DNA from: Antarctobacter aquimaris | GTDB lineage: Bacteria; Pseudomonadota; Alphaproteobacteria; Rhodobacterales; Rhodobacteraceae | Length of the DNA: 64,000 bases | Direction of reading: 5' to 3' | Assembly: GCF_900184945.1 (NCBI RefSeq) | Contig: NZ_FXYF01000003.1 | Coordinates: 186,001 to 250,000, forward strand | In this document: positions 7,642 to 16,510 of the stretch, in pieces | Numbering within the stretch: the first letter of the stretch is position 1 | Layout of the letters: every line of letters begins with the position of its first letter | Notes under the pieces: model-generated | Databases searched by the model: none | What the model was told of the DNA's origin: nothing | The model's input: only the letters and a program-made list of their open reading frames with translations | Translations under genes and position numbers: made by a program

Positions 7642-9522
7642 ATGACCTACGCGGGATTGGACGACCGGAATGCAATCGAATCCGAAATGCCATGGGCCGA
7701 CCGGGACATCCCGAAAACGCTCTGGGGGCAGTTGAGCCGAACGGCAGACAGGTTCCCGAACCGGCCGGCGGTCAGCTACCAGATGTTCTCGGGGCCGGGC
7801 GACAAGGCGGTCACCCTGACCTGGGGCGAGTTGCGCGACCAGACCGCGCAGGCGGCCAACCTGTTCCGCAGCCTCAAGGTCCAGGAAACGGACGTCATCG
7901 CCTACGTCCTGCCCAACTGCATCGAGACCATCACCACCCTGCTGGGCGGGGCCGTCGCGGGCATCGTCAATCCGATCAACCCGTTGCTGGAGGCCGAACA
8001 GATCTCGGCCATCCTGCGCGAGACGGACGCACGGGTCGTGGTCACGCTCAAGGCATTCCCCAAGACCGACCTGGCGCAGAAGATGTCCGAGGCGGTGCGC
8101 AATGCGCCGCGCGTGCACACGGTGCTCGAGGTCGACCTGAACCACTACCTGTCCTTCCCCAAGAACCTGATCGTGCCTTTCGTGCGGCCCAAGAACCCGG
8201 GCAATCACCACGCCGATGTCAGGAACTTCAACCGCGAAAGGGCGCACCAGCCGAAGACCCTGCAATTCGCCGACAGCAAGGACAACCGCGTCGCCGCCTA
8301 TTTCCACACCGGCGGCACCACCGGCATGCCCAAGGTCGCGCAGCACACCTATGAGGGGATGCTGTATAACGGCTGGCTGGGCGACACGCTGCTGTTCTCG
8401 GAAACCGACAACGTCATGTGCCCCTTGCCGCTGTTCCATGTCTTTGCCTGCCACGTCATCCTGATGGCGGCGGTGTTCTCGGGCGCGCATGTGGTGTTCC
8501 CGACGCCGCAGGGCTATCGGGGGCAGGGCGTGATGGGCAACTTCTGGAAACTCTGCGAGCGGTGGAAGATCACCTTTGTCATCACCGTGCCCACGGCCGT
8601 TTCGGCGCTGATGCAGCGCAAGGTCGATGCCGACATCTCGTCGATCAAGACCGCCTTTTCCGGTTCCGCCCCGATGCCGCTGGAGCTGTTCAAGCGGTTC
8701 GAAAGCGCCTGCGGCGTGACCATCTGCGAAGGCTACGGACTGACCGAGGCGACCTGCCTTGTTTCGGTCAACCCGGTGGATGGCGAAAAGAAGGTCGGCT
8801 CGGTCGGCATCTCGTTTCCCTACACCGACATCAAGATCGTCAAGGCGACCAACGAAGGCCCGCTGGAATGCGCGGTGGACGAGATCGGCGAGATCTGCGT
8901 GTCGAACCCCGGCGTCTACCTGGGCAACACCTACACCGAGACGGACAAGAACACGGGCCTCTACCACTACGGCACCCACCTGCGCACCGGGGACCTGGGC
9001 CGGATCGACGCCGACGGCTACCTGTGGATCACCGGGCGGGCGAAGGACCTGATCATTCGCGGCGGCCACAACATCGACCCGGCCGAGATCGAGGAGGCGC
9101 TGCTGGCGCATCCCGCCGTGGCCTTTGCCGGCGCCATCGGCCAGCCCGACCCGCACGCCGGCGAGGTGCCCTGTGCCTTTGTCGAGCTGGTGGACGGCGC
9201 GGAGGTGACCGAGGAAGAACTGCTGGAGCACGCCCGCGTCCACATCCACGAACGCGCGGCCTATCCCAAGCACATGACCATCCTGCCCGAGCTGCCCAAG
9301 ACCGCCGTCGGCAAGGTGTTCAAACCCGACCTGCGCAAGCAGGCGATCACCCGGGTCTACAACCATGCGCTGGAAAAGGCCGGCTGCGCGGCGCGCGTCG
9401 TCTCTGTGATCGACGACAAGAGCAAGGGGCTGGTGGCGCAACTGGCCCGCAACGGCGCGACCGAGGACGAGGTGACACAGGTCCTGGGCGTCTACACCCG
9501 GCCCTGGGCCTGGGCAAAGTGA
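7642..9522 (+). CDS. Acyl-CoA synthetase (AMP-binding, ANL superfamily)
   Basis: Activates a carboxylic acid through an acyl-adenylate and loads it on coenzyme A. The 626 residues show the P-loop-like HTGGTTGMPKVAQHT (about 217-231), the A5 motif EGYGLTEAT (about 363), RTGDLGRIDADGYLW (A7) and the hinge GRAKDLIIRGG (A8), then PKTAVGKVFKPDLRK with the catalytic lysine (A10). It is longer than most medium-chain ligases. A GGAGGAG ribosome site precedes the ATG. It stands alone, converging on the amidase gene, so the acyl substrate cannot be assigned. Confidence 0.9.
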   Translation: MTYAGLDDRNAIESEMPWADRDIPKTLWGQLSRTADRFPNRPAVSYQMFSGPGDKAVTLTWGELRDQTAQAANLFRSLKVQETDVIAYVLPNCIETITTLLGGAVAGIVNPINPLLEAEQISAILRETDARVVVTLKAFPKTDLAQKMSEAVRNAPRVHTVLEVDLNHYLSFPKNLIVPFVRPKNPGNHHADVRNFNRERAHQPKTLQFADSKDNRVAAYFHTGGTTGMPKVAQHTYEGMLYNGWLGDTLLFSETDNVMCPLPLFHVFACHVILMAAVFSGAHVVFPTPQGYRGQGVMGNFWKLCERWKITFVITVPTAVSALMQRKVDADISSIKTAFSGSAPMPLELFKRFESACGVTICEGYGLTEATCLVSVNPVDGEKKVGSVGISFPYTDIKIVKATNEGPLECAVDEIGEICVSNPGVYLGNTYTETDKNTGLYHYGTHLRTGDLGRIDADGYLWITGRAKDLIIRGGHNIDPAEIEEALLAHPAVAFAGAIGQPDPHAGEVPCAFVELVDGAEVTEEELLEHARVHIHERAAYPKHMTILPELPKTAVGKVFKPDLRKQAITRVYNHALEKAGCAARVVSVIDDKSKGLVAQLARNGATEDEVTQVLGVYTRPWAWAK

Positions 9523-9546
9523 TCCGGGCGCGGCGGGCGCGACGGT

Positions 9547-9592
9547 CAACGCGCTTCGAAGCGCGTTGGAAAGGGCTTACTTAAGCCCTTTC
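9547..9592. terminator. Two adjacent perfect palindromes between convergent genes
   Basis: Two back-to-back hairpins fill the gap between the converging synthetase and amidase genes. The first (9547-9568) is a 22-bp perfect palindrome centred on TCGA; the second (9569-9592) has 11-bp arms and a 2-base loop. They should terminate transcription from both sides. The first is almost identical to a palindrome at 39296-39317, so they belong to a dispersed family. Confidence 0.75.
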
Positions 9593-9622
9593 CCCCGGGC
9601 CGATCCGTAGGCGCGCAAGGCC

Positions 9623-11056
9623 CTAGGCCGTGTGGGTGACGACCGGGTCGATCGGCGTCCTTGGAAAGCCCGCCGCCTGCTCCAGCCGCCGCGCCACCTG
9701 CAACAGACGGGCCTCGCCGCGCGGCGGGCCGATCAGTTGCAGCCCCACCGGCAGGCCGCGCGCATCCCGCCCCACGGGCAGCGACAGCGCGGGCAGGCCG
9801 CAGGTGGTGGCGAGGAAGGCAAAGCTGAGCCAGTCGATGTAATCGCGGCTGGCCACGCCGGCGACGCTGGGCGGATACTCGATCTCGACCGGGAGCGGCC
9901 CGATGCCGGAGATCGGGCAGGCCAGCACGTCGAACCGGGTCAGAAATCGCTGCATCGTCTCGTACAGGCGCGAGCGATTGCGCTGCGCGTCGGCGATCTG
10001 GTCCACGGTCAGTCGGCCGCCTTCGGCGATGTTCTGTTTCAGCGTCGCCTTGTAGGCGTCCGAAACCCGTTTGGGCGTGGCACGGAAGCCGGTCCACATG
10101 CCCAGGCCGCGGAAGGTGCGAAAGGTCTCGGACAGACCGGTAACGTCCGGCGTCTCCTCGGTCACGTCCACGTCCGGCGCCTGCATTCGGCGCAGCGCGT
10201 CGGCGAGGATCGCGGCCATCTCCGGCTCGACCGGGGCCAGCCCGCCCAGGTCCGGCGAAAAGGCGATGCGGATCGCCCCGGTGTCCGCCCGACAGGTCTC
10301 GAGAAACCCGGTTTCCGGGGCGGGAAAGGAGATCGGCGAGGATGCGTCCCATCCCGCCATGGCGTCGAGGAACAGCGCGCAGTCCTCGACCGTGCGGGCC
10401 ATCGGCCCCTCGACCGAGAACAGGTTGAACCCGTCGTGCCCGTTGCCGCTGATGACCCGGCCCGGCGTGGGGCGCAGCCCGACAATGCCGCAAAAGCTGG
10501 CCGGGGTCCGCAGCGACCCGCCGACATCCGATCCGGTGCTGAGCCAGACCTCGCCCGCCGCCAGCCCCGCCGCCGCCCCGCCCGAGGAGCCGGCGGCGTT
10601 CATCCGCGTGTCCCAGGGGTTGCGGGTCATGCCGAAGACCGGGTTGAAGGTATTGGCCCCGGCGCCCATTTCGGGTGTGTTGGTCTTGCCGATGACGATG
10701 CCGCCCTGCGCCTCGAGCCGCAGCACCAGCGGGTCCGACGCCTCGGGGACAAAATCGGCCAGCGCGGGGCTGCCCCAGGTGGTGCGCACGCCCGCGACCG
10801 GGGTCAGATCCTTGACGCCGATGGGCAAGCCCGCCAGCGGGCTGGAGGCGTCCACCGCCTGCGATGCGGCGCGGGCTCGGTCGGCGCAGAGGGTCACCGT
10901 GGCGTTGATGGCGGGGCTGGTCTGGGCGATGCGGGCCAGGCTGGCGTCGATCAGCTCGGCCGGGCTGACCTGCCGCCGCCGCAGCAGATCGACCGCCGCG
11001 CAAGCGGTCAGACGGCAGAGATCGGGACCGCCAAAGGCGGGGTCAGCAGCCGCCAT
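9623..11056 (-). CDS. Amidase (amidase signature family)
   Basis: Serine amidohydrolase of the amidase-signature family, cleaving carboxamides or related C-N bonds. The protein of about 477 residues begins MAAADPAFGG and has the Ser-cisSer-Lys signature: GVKDL with the catalytic Lys near residue 80, then the Gly/Ser-rich AAGSSGGAAAGLAAGEV and GSDVGGSLRTPASFCG, where GGS carries the nucleophile. The start at 11056 overlaps the end of the upstream regulator gene by 14 bases, which suggests co-transcription. It could be a general amidase or a GatA paralogue; no gatB or gatC is nearby, so a catabolic role is more likely. Confidence 0.9.
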   Translation of the reverse strand: MAAADPAFGGPDLCRLTACAAVDLLRRRQVSPAELIDASLARIAQTSPAINATVTLCADRARAASQAVDASSPLAGLPIGVKDLTPVAGVRTTWGSPALADFVPEASDPLVLRLEAQGGIVIGKTNTPEMGAGANTFNPVFGMTRNPWDTRMNAAGSSGGAAAGLAAGEVWLSTGSDVGGSLRTPASFCGIVGLRPTPGRVISGNGHDGFNLFSVEGPMARTVEDCALFLDAMAGWDASSPISFPAPETGFLETCRADTGAIRIAFSPDLGGLAPVEPEMAAILADALRRMQAPDVDVTEETPDVTGLSETFRTFRGLGMWTGFRATPKRVSDAYKATLKQNIAEGGRLTVDQIADAQRNRSRLYETMQRFLTRFDVLACPISGIGPLPVEIEYPPSVAGVASRDYIDWLSFAFLATTCGLPALSLPVGRDARGLPVGLQLIGPPRGEARLLQVARRLEQAAGFPRTPIDPVVTHTA

Positions 11057-11387
11057 CGGGTTTTGCGCAGAACATGTCGTAGAGCAGGGCAATCACCCGG
11101 CTCGTGTTTTCGTTGGCCAGGCTGTAGTAGATCGTCTTGCCTTCGCGCCGGGTGGTGACCAGCCCCTCTTCGCGCAGGCGGGCCAGCATCTGGCTGACCG
11201 CGGCCTGGCGGATGGACAGCAACTCTTCCAACTCGCCCACGGATCTTTCGCCGTTGCCCAGGTGGCACAGGATCATCAGCCGTCCCTCGTGGGCCAGCGT
11301 CTTGAGGAACGCGGCGGCGTTCTGCGCATTGGTCGCCATCTCGGCCGGCGGCGGGGTGAACTTGCTGAGGTCTTCCATGGGACTCAT
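11043..11387 (-). CDS. ArsR-family repressor of the SqrR/BigR persulfide-sensing type
   Basis: Winged-helix repressor of 114 residues. With the ATG at 11387 the cysteines fall at 41 (LMILCHLGNGERSV) and 107 (LYDMFCAK), the positions used by Rhodobacter capsulatus SqrR to form a tetrasulfide link and release DNA in sulfide; BigR uses the same pair. The recognition helix is SIRQAAVSQMLARLREEG. An extra cysteine is the last residue (114). Unlike sqrR/bigR loci, no sulfide:quinone oxidoreductase, persulfide dioxygenase or YeeE transporter is adjacent; the downstream partner is an amidase. Function as a persulfide sensor follows from family knowledge; the regulon here is unknown. Confidence 0.85.
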   Translation of the reverse strand: MSPMEDLSKFTPPPAEMATNAQNAAAFLKTLAHEGRLMILCHLGNGERSVGELEELLSIRQAAVSQMLARLREEGLVTTRREGKTIYYSLANENTSRVIALLYDMFCAKPDGGC

Positions 11388-11433
11388 TTTGTTTTGACAG
11401 CCAGTATAACGCCACCCACCCCGAAAGGCGAGA

Positions 11434-12666
11434 TCATGATTCGACGGCCGGGGCACCCCCCTGGAACGCGTTGCCATCGGCGTAATTGCAGGGCGCGTCC
11501 TGCATTTGCAGGTGCAGACCCTCGCCGGTGAAGGGGTGCGCCCGGGCCAGCGCCTCGTCGACCTCGATGCCGAGGCCGGGGGTCTGCGGGGCAGTGACAT
11601 GGCCGTTCTCGACCCGGATGCTGCCCTTGATCAGCGCGTCGTGGAACGGTGTCTCGATGGTTTCGGCGATCAGCACGTTGGGGATCGCGGCGGCCAGCTG
11701 GATGTTCGCGGCCCATTCGACCGGGCCGGCGTAGAGGTGCGGCGCCATCTCGGCGTTGAAGCTTTCGGCCATGGCGGCCAGCTTGCGCATCTCCCAGATG
11801 CCGCCGGCGCGGCCAAGTGCCGGTTGCAGGATCCTGGCGCCGCCGGTGCGCAGCAGCGGGGCGAATTCGGCGCGGGTGGTCAGCCGCTCGCCGGTGGCGA
11901 TGGGGATGCGCACGGCGCGGGCGACCTCGGCGAATTCCAGCAGGTTGTCCGGCGGGATCGGCTCTTCGAACCAGAGCGGGCTGTAGGGTTCCAGCGCCTG
12001 GCCCAGCCGGATCGCGCCCGAGGTGGTGAACTGGCCGTGGGTGCCGAACAGCAGGTCCGCGCGGTCGCCCACCGCCTCGCGGATCAGCTGACAGAACCGC
12101 ACCGACAGGGCGATGTCGCGCATGCCCGGCTGGTGCCCGCCGCGCATGGTGTAGGGGCCGGCCGGGTCGAACTTGACCGCCGTGTAGCCGCGCGCAACGC
12201 AATCGGCGGCGGATTCGGCGGCCATCTCGGGCGAGGTCCAGAACGGCCCGATCGGGTGGTGCGGCAGCGGGTAGAGGTAGGTGTAGGCGCGAACACGCTC
12301 GTTCATCAGTCCGCCGATCAGCGCCCAGACCGGCCGGTTGCGTGCCTTGCCCAGGATGTCCCAGCAGGCGATTTCCAGCCCGGAAAAGGCGCCCATGACG
12401 GTCAGGTCGGGGCGCTGGGTGAAGCCCGAGGAATAGGTGCGCCGGAACATGCGCTCGATGTTCTCGGGGTTTTCGCCTTCGAAATAGCGGGCAAAGACGT
12501 CCTCGATGACGGCGCGCATCGCCGTGGGGCCGATCGAGGAAGCATAACATTCGCCCCAGCCGGTGATGCCGTCCGCCGTTGTCAGCTTGACGAGGATCCA
12601 ATAGCGCCCGCCCCAGCCGGGGGCCGGGGGGGCGGTGACGATGATGTCGAGGTCCTGGAGTTTCAA
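11434..12666 (-). CDS. Enolase-superfamily (mandelate racemase/muconate lactonizing) sugar-acid dehydratase-like enzyme
   Basis: Cytosolic metal-dependent enzyme that abstracts an alpha proton from a carboxylate; most relatives dehydrate sugar acids. The 410 residues hold the N-terminal capping domain (1-130) and a barrel with KFDPAGPYTM, FEEPIPPDN, ATGERLTT, LGRAGGIWE and APHLYAG. The third-strand metal position reads GTHGQF instead of the common DxN, so the subgroup is unusual. The initiation codon is TTG, six bases after a clear AGGAG. It lies downstream of the alcohol dehydrogenase on the same strand, and the two may act in one sugar or polyol route. The exact substrate is unassigned. Confidence 0.85.
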   Translation of the reverse strand: MKLQDLDIIVTAPPAPGWGGRYWILVKLTTADGITGWGECYASSIGPTAMRAVIEDVFARYFEGENPENIERMFRRTYSSGFTQRPDLTVMGAFSGLEIACWDILGKARNRPVWALIGGLMNERVRAYTYLYPLPHHPIGPFWTSPEMAAESAADCVARGYTAVKFDPAGPYTMRGGHQPGMRDIALSVRFCQLIREAVGDRADLLFGTHGQFTTSGAIRLGQALEPYSPLWFEEPIPPDNLLEFAEVARAVRIPIATGERLTTRAEFAPLLRTGGARILQPALGRAGGIWEMRKLAAMAESFNAEMAPHLYAGPVEWAANIQLAAAIPNVLIAETIETPFHDALIKGSIRVENGHVTAPQTPGLGIEVDEALARAHPFTGEGLHLQMQDAPCNYADGNAFQGGAPAVES

Positions 12667-12691
12667 TGCAGTCTCCTGATGGCGAGGGCGG

Positions 12692-12762
12692 TGGGGGGCG
12701 CTGCCCCCCGTCCCGGACGGGGTCCGGGACTCCCCCCGAGGTATTTGTCAAACCAAAGAAGA
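12692..12762 (+). repeat. REP-like intergenic element, copy 1
   Basis: Two consecutive GC hairpins (12693-12709 and 12711-12729) are followed by a CCGAGGTATTTG core and a CCAAAGAAGA tail. Related sequences occur in this window at 34091-34156 and, inverted, at 54052-54102 and 30106-30131. It sits just downstream of the alcohol dehydrogenase gene. Confidence 0.7.
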
Positions 12763-12773
12763 TGGGGCGGGTG

Positions 12774-13862
12774 TCAGCCCTGGTCGAAGAGGATGACGTT
12801 TCGTTTCGCGCCGCCGGTCCTGGTGTCGGCGATGGCCTCGTTGATCCGGTCGAGCGTGAAGCGGCCCGAGACCAGTTCGTCCAGCATCAGGCGGCCCTGC
12901 CGGTAGAGGTCGGCCATCCAGGGGATGTCGCGGCGGATCACCACGTCGCCCATCTTGGACCCGATCATCTGCTGGCTCATGAAGGCGGGGATCACCGGTT
13001 CGTATTTCGCCGTCGCGCCGGTGGCGGGCATGCCGATCATCACCATCCGGCCACCATAGCCCAGGTACATCATGGCCTGTTCGTAGGCCGGGATCGCGCC
13101 GACGGTGACGGCGACGACATCGGTGCCCCGGCCCAGCGCGGCCTGCGCGGCCTTCCACGGCGCGTCCTGTGTCGCCAGCACGCCGTGGGTCGCACCAAAG
13201 GACCTGGCGATCTCCAGCTTGGCCTCGCTCATGTCGACGGCGACGATGCGCCGGGCGCCGGCGATGCGGGCGCCCTGGATCGCGTTCAACCCGACGCCGC
13301 CGGCGCCGATGACCACCACGTCCTCGCCCGCGCGCAGGCGGCCGGCGTTGACCACCGCGCCGATGCCGGTGATCACGCCGCAAGCCAGCAGGCAGACTGC
13401 CTCGGGCGGCATGTCGTCGGGCATGACGACCAGCTGGCTCTGGTCGACCACCACCTTTTCGGCGAAGGCGCCGCAATACATCGCCTGCATGACCGGGGTG
13501 CCGTCGGGCCGGGTCAGCACCTGCGGGCGCGGCGTGTTGCCGGTGCAGATCGTCGGTTTGCCGGAGGCGCAGTTGGCGCAGGTGCCGCAGGCGCGGATCA
13601 GCGTGACGACAACCCGCTGGCCCATCGCGATGCCCTGGACGCCCGCGCCCAGCGCGGTGACGCGGCCCGCGGCCTCGTGGCCGTAAACGGCGGGCAGGTC
13701 GCCGCCCCAGGCGCCCTCGGCATAGGAGATGTCGGAATGGCAGATGGCCACCGCCTCGAGCGTGACCTCGACCTCGCCCGCCTCGGGGGCGCGCAGGTCG
13801 ATCTCCTCGATCGTCAGCGGTTTTGAGAACGCGGTACAGACCGCGGCGCGGATGCGTGGCAA
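12774..13862 (-). CDS. Zinc-dependent alcohol dehydrogenase family protein
   Basis: NAD(P)-dependent medium-chain dehydrogenase of 362 residues oxidising an alcohol or reducing an aldehyde. Catalytic zinc ligands are visible at Cys41 (CHSD) and His62/Glu63 (GHE), and structural zinc ligands at Cys92, Cys95, Cys98 and Cys106 in CGTCANCASGKPTIC. The nucleotide fold begins VVVIGAGGVGLNAIQGA (about 183-199). The start codon is TTG (13860-13862), with a GGGAGGG ribosome site 4-5 bases before it. The enolase-superfamily gene follows at 12666, after a REP-like element. Class-III formaldehyde dehydrogenase is a possible relative, but the motifs do not decide the substrate. Confidence 0.9.
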   Translation of the reverse strand: MPRIRAAVCTAFSKPLTIEEIDLRAPEAGEVEVTLEAVAICHSDISYAEGAWGGDLPAVYGHEAAGRVTALGAGVQGIAMGQRVVVTLIRACGTCANCASGKPTICTGNTPRPQVLTRPDGTPVMQAMYCGAFAEKVVVDQSQLVVMPDDMPPEAVCLLACGVITGIGAVVNAGRLRAGEDVVVIGAGGVGLNAIQGARIAGARRIVAVDMSEAKLEIARSFGATHGVLATQDAPWKAAQAALGRGTDVVAVTVGAIPAYEQAMMYLGYGGRMVMIGMPATGATAKYEPVIPAFMSQQMIGSKMGDVVIRRDIPWMADLYRQGRLMLDELVSGRFTLDRINEAIADTRTGGAKRNVILFDQG

Positions 13863-13962
13863 GGGACCCTCCCGGTTTTGGACGCAGGTTGCGCGGCCAG
13901 GTCCGGCGGCTCAAGCCCGAAAGCGACAGGCCTGCGGTTGTTTGTGCGTTTGGCCGTGCGCG

Positions 13963-15168
13963 TTACGCGGCGGCTGGCTGGCGGGTCGGCCAGAGGGCGA
14001 GGGCCAGCGCGGCCAGCGTCAGCAGGCCGGCGACCGCAAAGGGCGCGCCGGGAATTTGTGTTGCGCGGTCCGGCGCGGTGAAGGTGGCAAAGACATTGGA
14101 CATCAGGAAGGGCGCGATCATCATCGCGACGGCGACGGTGGAGGTCAGCACGCCTTGCAGCGCGCCCTGCTCCTCGGGGCCGACGACGCGGCTCATGACG
14201 CCCTGCTGGGCGGGGGCGTAGACCGCGCCGAAGGCGGCGAGCGGCGCGAAGATCAGCGCCAGCGTGCCCGAGGTGACAAGGCTGAGCGCGGCGTAACAGA
14301 GAACCGAGACGCCGAGGCCGAAGAGCATCGTGCCGCGTTCGCCCAGGAGGCGCAGGATCACGCCCATCAGCCCGCCCTGCACCAAGGCAAAGGAGACTCC
14401 GAAGATGCCCAGCGAAAAGCCGACCATGGCGGGCGACCACGCGAACTGCGCCTGTGTGAAGAAGGACCAGATCGCCGGGTAGACGCCGAAGGCGAGGTTG
14501 TAGAGGAAATAGACGATCAGGGCGCGGGTGATGCCGGGCAGGCGGCCCAGCGCGCGGAAGGCGGCGAAGGGGTTCACGCCCTTCCAGGTCACCGGGCGGC
14601 GGCGGTCCTTTGGCAGCGTTTCGGGAAAGACGAAGGCACCCAGCAGCGCACCCGCGCCGCAGAGCAGCCCCGCCGCCCAGAACGGCGCGCGGCTGCCCAG
14701 CTCGCCCAGGAAGCCGCCCAGCACCGGGCCCAGGACAAAGCCCATGCCGAAGGCGGCGCTGACGATGCCGAAGCGGCGCGCGCGGTCGGCCGGGTCCGAG
14801 ATGTCGGCCATGGCGGCAGAGGCGGTGGCCTGCGTGGCCGAGGCAAAGCCGCCCACCGCGCGCGCCAGCAGCAGCATCCAGAGGCTGCTGGCCAGCGCCA
14901 TGACGACGTAGTCCACCACCATGATGCCCAAGGTGCCCAGCAGCACGGCGCGCCGTCCGTAGGCGTCCGACAGCCGCCCGAGGAAGGGGGCAAAGAGGAA
15001 CTGCATCACCGCGTAGAGTGTGCTGAGCACACCGCCGAACAGCGCGGCCTCCGACAGAGGGCGGCCGGTAACCTCCTGGATCAGGTCGGGCATGACCGGG
15101 ATGATCAGCCCGATGCCCATCGAATTCAGCGTCACGGTCATGAGCAAAAAAACGATGGGCAGCGGCAT
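13963..15168 (-). CDS. MFS transporter, TetA/multidrug-efflux type
   Basis: Inner-membrane proton antiporter of 401 residues with about 12 membrane segments. The loop 2-3 signature is APFLGRLSDAYGRRAVLL (about 60-77) and the motif-C region reads GMGFVLGPVLGG. It resembles the TCR/TetA group (TetA-like DHA1 efflux pumps). The ATG at 15168 lies 5 bases after the upstream PcaB-like gene stops, so it is the last gene of a four-gene operon (18014 to 13963). Export of an aromatic intermediate is a guess from the neighbours. Confidence 0.88.
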   Translation of the reverse strand: MPLPIVFLLMTVTLNSMGIGLIIPVMPDLIQEVTGRPLSEAALFGGVLSTLYAVMQFLFAPFLGRLSDAYGRRAVLLGTLGIMVVDYVVMALASSLWMLLLARAVGGFASATQATASAAMADISDPADRARRFGIVSAAFGMGFVLGPVLGGFLGELGSRAPFWAAGLLCGAGALLGAFVFPETLPKDRRRPVTWKGVNPFAAFRALGRLPGITRALIVYFLYNLAFGVYPAIWSFFTQAQFAWSPAMVGFSLGIFGVSFALVQGGLMGVILRLLGERGTMLFGLGVSVLCYAALSLVTSGTLALIFAPLAAFGAVYAPAQQGVMSRVVGPEEQGALQGVLTSTVAVAMMIAPFLMSNVFATFTAPDRATQIPGAPFAVAGLLTLAALALALWPTRQPAAA

Positions 15169-15173
15169 CTGCG

Positions 15174-16505
15174 CTATGCGGGCAGGTCGGCGACGGCCCG
15201 GGCAAAGGCGCGCGCCTCGGCCGGGGCCTGGCCCATCTGGGCGACCGGGTCGAACAGCGCCGCGGGCAGGTCCGGGTGGGCGGCAAGGGCGATCTGCGCC
15301 AGCGGCGTGCCGGTGGCGCGGGCCTGCTGACACAGTGTCTTGGTCAGCGCCTGCGCCTCGGGACGGGGCATCTGGGCGGCCAGGGCAAAGGACAGCGCCT
15401 CGGCCATCAGCAGCCCGCCGGTGGCGTCCAGCGTGGCCTGCATTGCCTCGGCGTCGGGGGTCAGCGTTTCGGCCAGGCTCTGCGTGTGGCTCAGCGCGGC
15501 GGAGGCCGACAGCACCAGCTGCGGCAGGCAGAGCCATTCGGTGAACCATGCGGCGCCATCGCGCTGCTGGCGGTGCAGGGCGGCACCCTGCAGCGTGGCG
15601 TCCAGCCCCTGCGCGTGGCGCGCCAGCGCCACCACCGCCGAGGGCGCGACCGGGTTCTGTTTCTGCGGCATGGTCGAGGAGGCACCTGAGCCGCCAAGGG
15701 TGACCTCGCCGATGCCGGATTGCGTGGCGATCAGCAGGTCTTCGGCCATCTTGCCCGCGGCCAGCGCGGTCTGCGTGAACCACCCCGCGATGCTCAGGAT
15801 CGGCGTGCGGTCGCTGTGCCAGCTGCGGAGGGGGTCGGTCAGGCCCAGCCGCCGCGCCATGTCGGCGCGCAGGCCCGCCGGGTCAGGCCCCAGCGCCGAC
15901 GAGGTTCCCGCCGCGCCCGACAGCGATACCAGCAGCGCGCGTCGGCGCAGGTCGGGCAGCGCCTTCAGCGCGTCCAGCAGCGGCCAGCCCCACGAGGCGA
16001 CCTGTGCGCCAAAGCTGGTGGGCGTGGCGTGCTGGCCGTAGGTGCGGGCGGCCATGGCGGTTTCGGCGTGCTGCGACGCCAGTCGGGCCAGCGCCGTCAG
16101 CGTCGCGCGCAGCCGCGCCTCCTGCTGGGCCAGCGCCTGCCGCAGCCGCAGCATCAGCGCGGTGTCCAGGATGTCCTGCGAGGTCGCGCCCCAGTGCAGG
16201 TATTGCGCATGTTCCGGCGCCATCATCGCCTCGCGGAAGGCGGCGATGAAGGCGGGGACGGAGACGCCATTCTCGCCCGTCGCCCTGGACAGGCTCACCG
16301 GGTCGACCTCGCATTCGAGGCTGGCGCGCTGGATCGCCTCGGCGGCGTCCGCCGGGATCACCCCCTGCGCGCCCTGCGCCTGCGCCAGCGCCGCCTCGAC
16401 CAGCATCATGGCGCGGATCTCGGCGCTGTCGGCGAACAGGCGCGCGGTGTCGCCGGTGGGGAACAGCCGGTGCAGGTGGACGCTGTCAAACGGGGTGGCG
16501 GGCAT
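15174..16505 (-). CDS. pcaB: Lyase of the fumarase/aspartase superfamily, 3-carboxy-cis,cis-muconate cycloisomerase-like
   Basis: Predicted PcaB-type enzyme: 3-carboxy-cis,cis-muconate to gamma-carboxymuconolactone in the protocatechuate branch of the beta-ketoadipate pathway. The 443 residues carry HWGATSQDILDTA (near 104-116), ARTYGQHATPTSFG and the superfamily signature GASSTMPQKQNP (near 277-288). Its operon contains a PcaD-like lactonase two genes upstream, which supports the pca reading over adenylosuccinate lyase. pcaG, pcaH and pcaC are not in the window, so the pathway would be completed elsewhere or this is a modified route. It ends 5 bases before the MFS gene and starts 5 bases after the esterase. 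Confidence 0.75.
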   Translation of the reverse strand: MPATPFDSVHLHRLFPTGDTARLFADSAEIRAMMLVEAALAQAQGAQGVIPADAAEAIQRASLECEVDPVSLSRATGENGVSVPAFIAAFREAMMAPEHAQYLHWGATSQDILDTALMLRLRQALAQQEARLRATLTALARLASQHAETAMAARTYGQHATPTSFGAQVASWGWPLLDALKALPDLRRRALLVSLSGAAGTSSALGPDPAGLRADMARRLGLTDPLRSWHSDRTPILSIAGWFTQTALAAGKMAEDLLIATQSGIGEVTLGGSGASSTMPQKQNPVAPSAVVALARHAQGLDATLQGAALHRQQRDGAAWFTEWLCLPQLVLSASAALSHTQSLAETLTPDAEAMQATLDATGGLLMAEALSFALAAQMPRPEAQALTKTLCQQARATGTPLAQIALAAHPDLPAALFDPVAQMGQAPAEARAFARAVADLPA

Positions 16506-16510
16506 GGGCG

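Noticed and set aside
9632-11158. A plus-strand open frame of about 500 codons opposite the amidase gene
   Set aside because: No recognisable domain, and the minus-strand amidase signature in the same DNA is clear.
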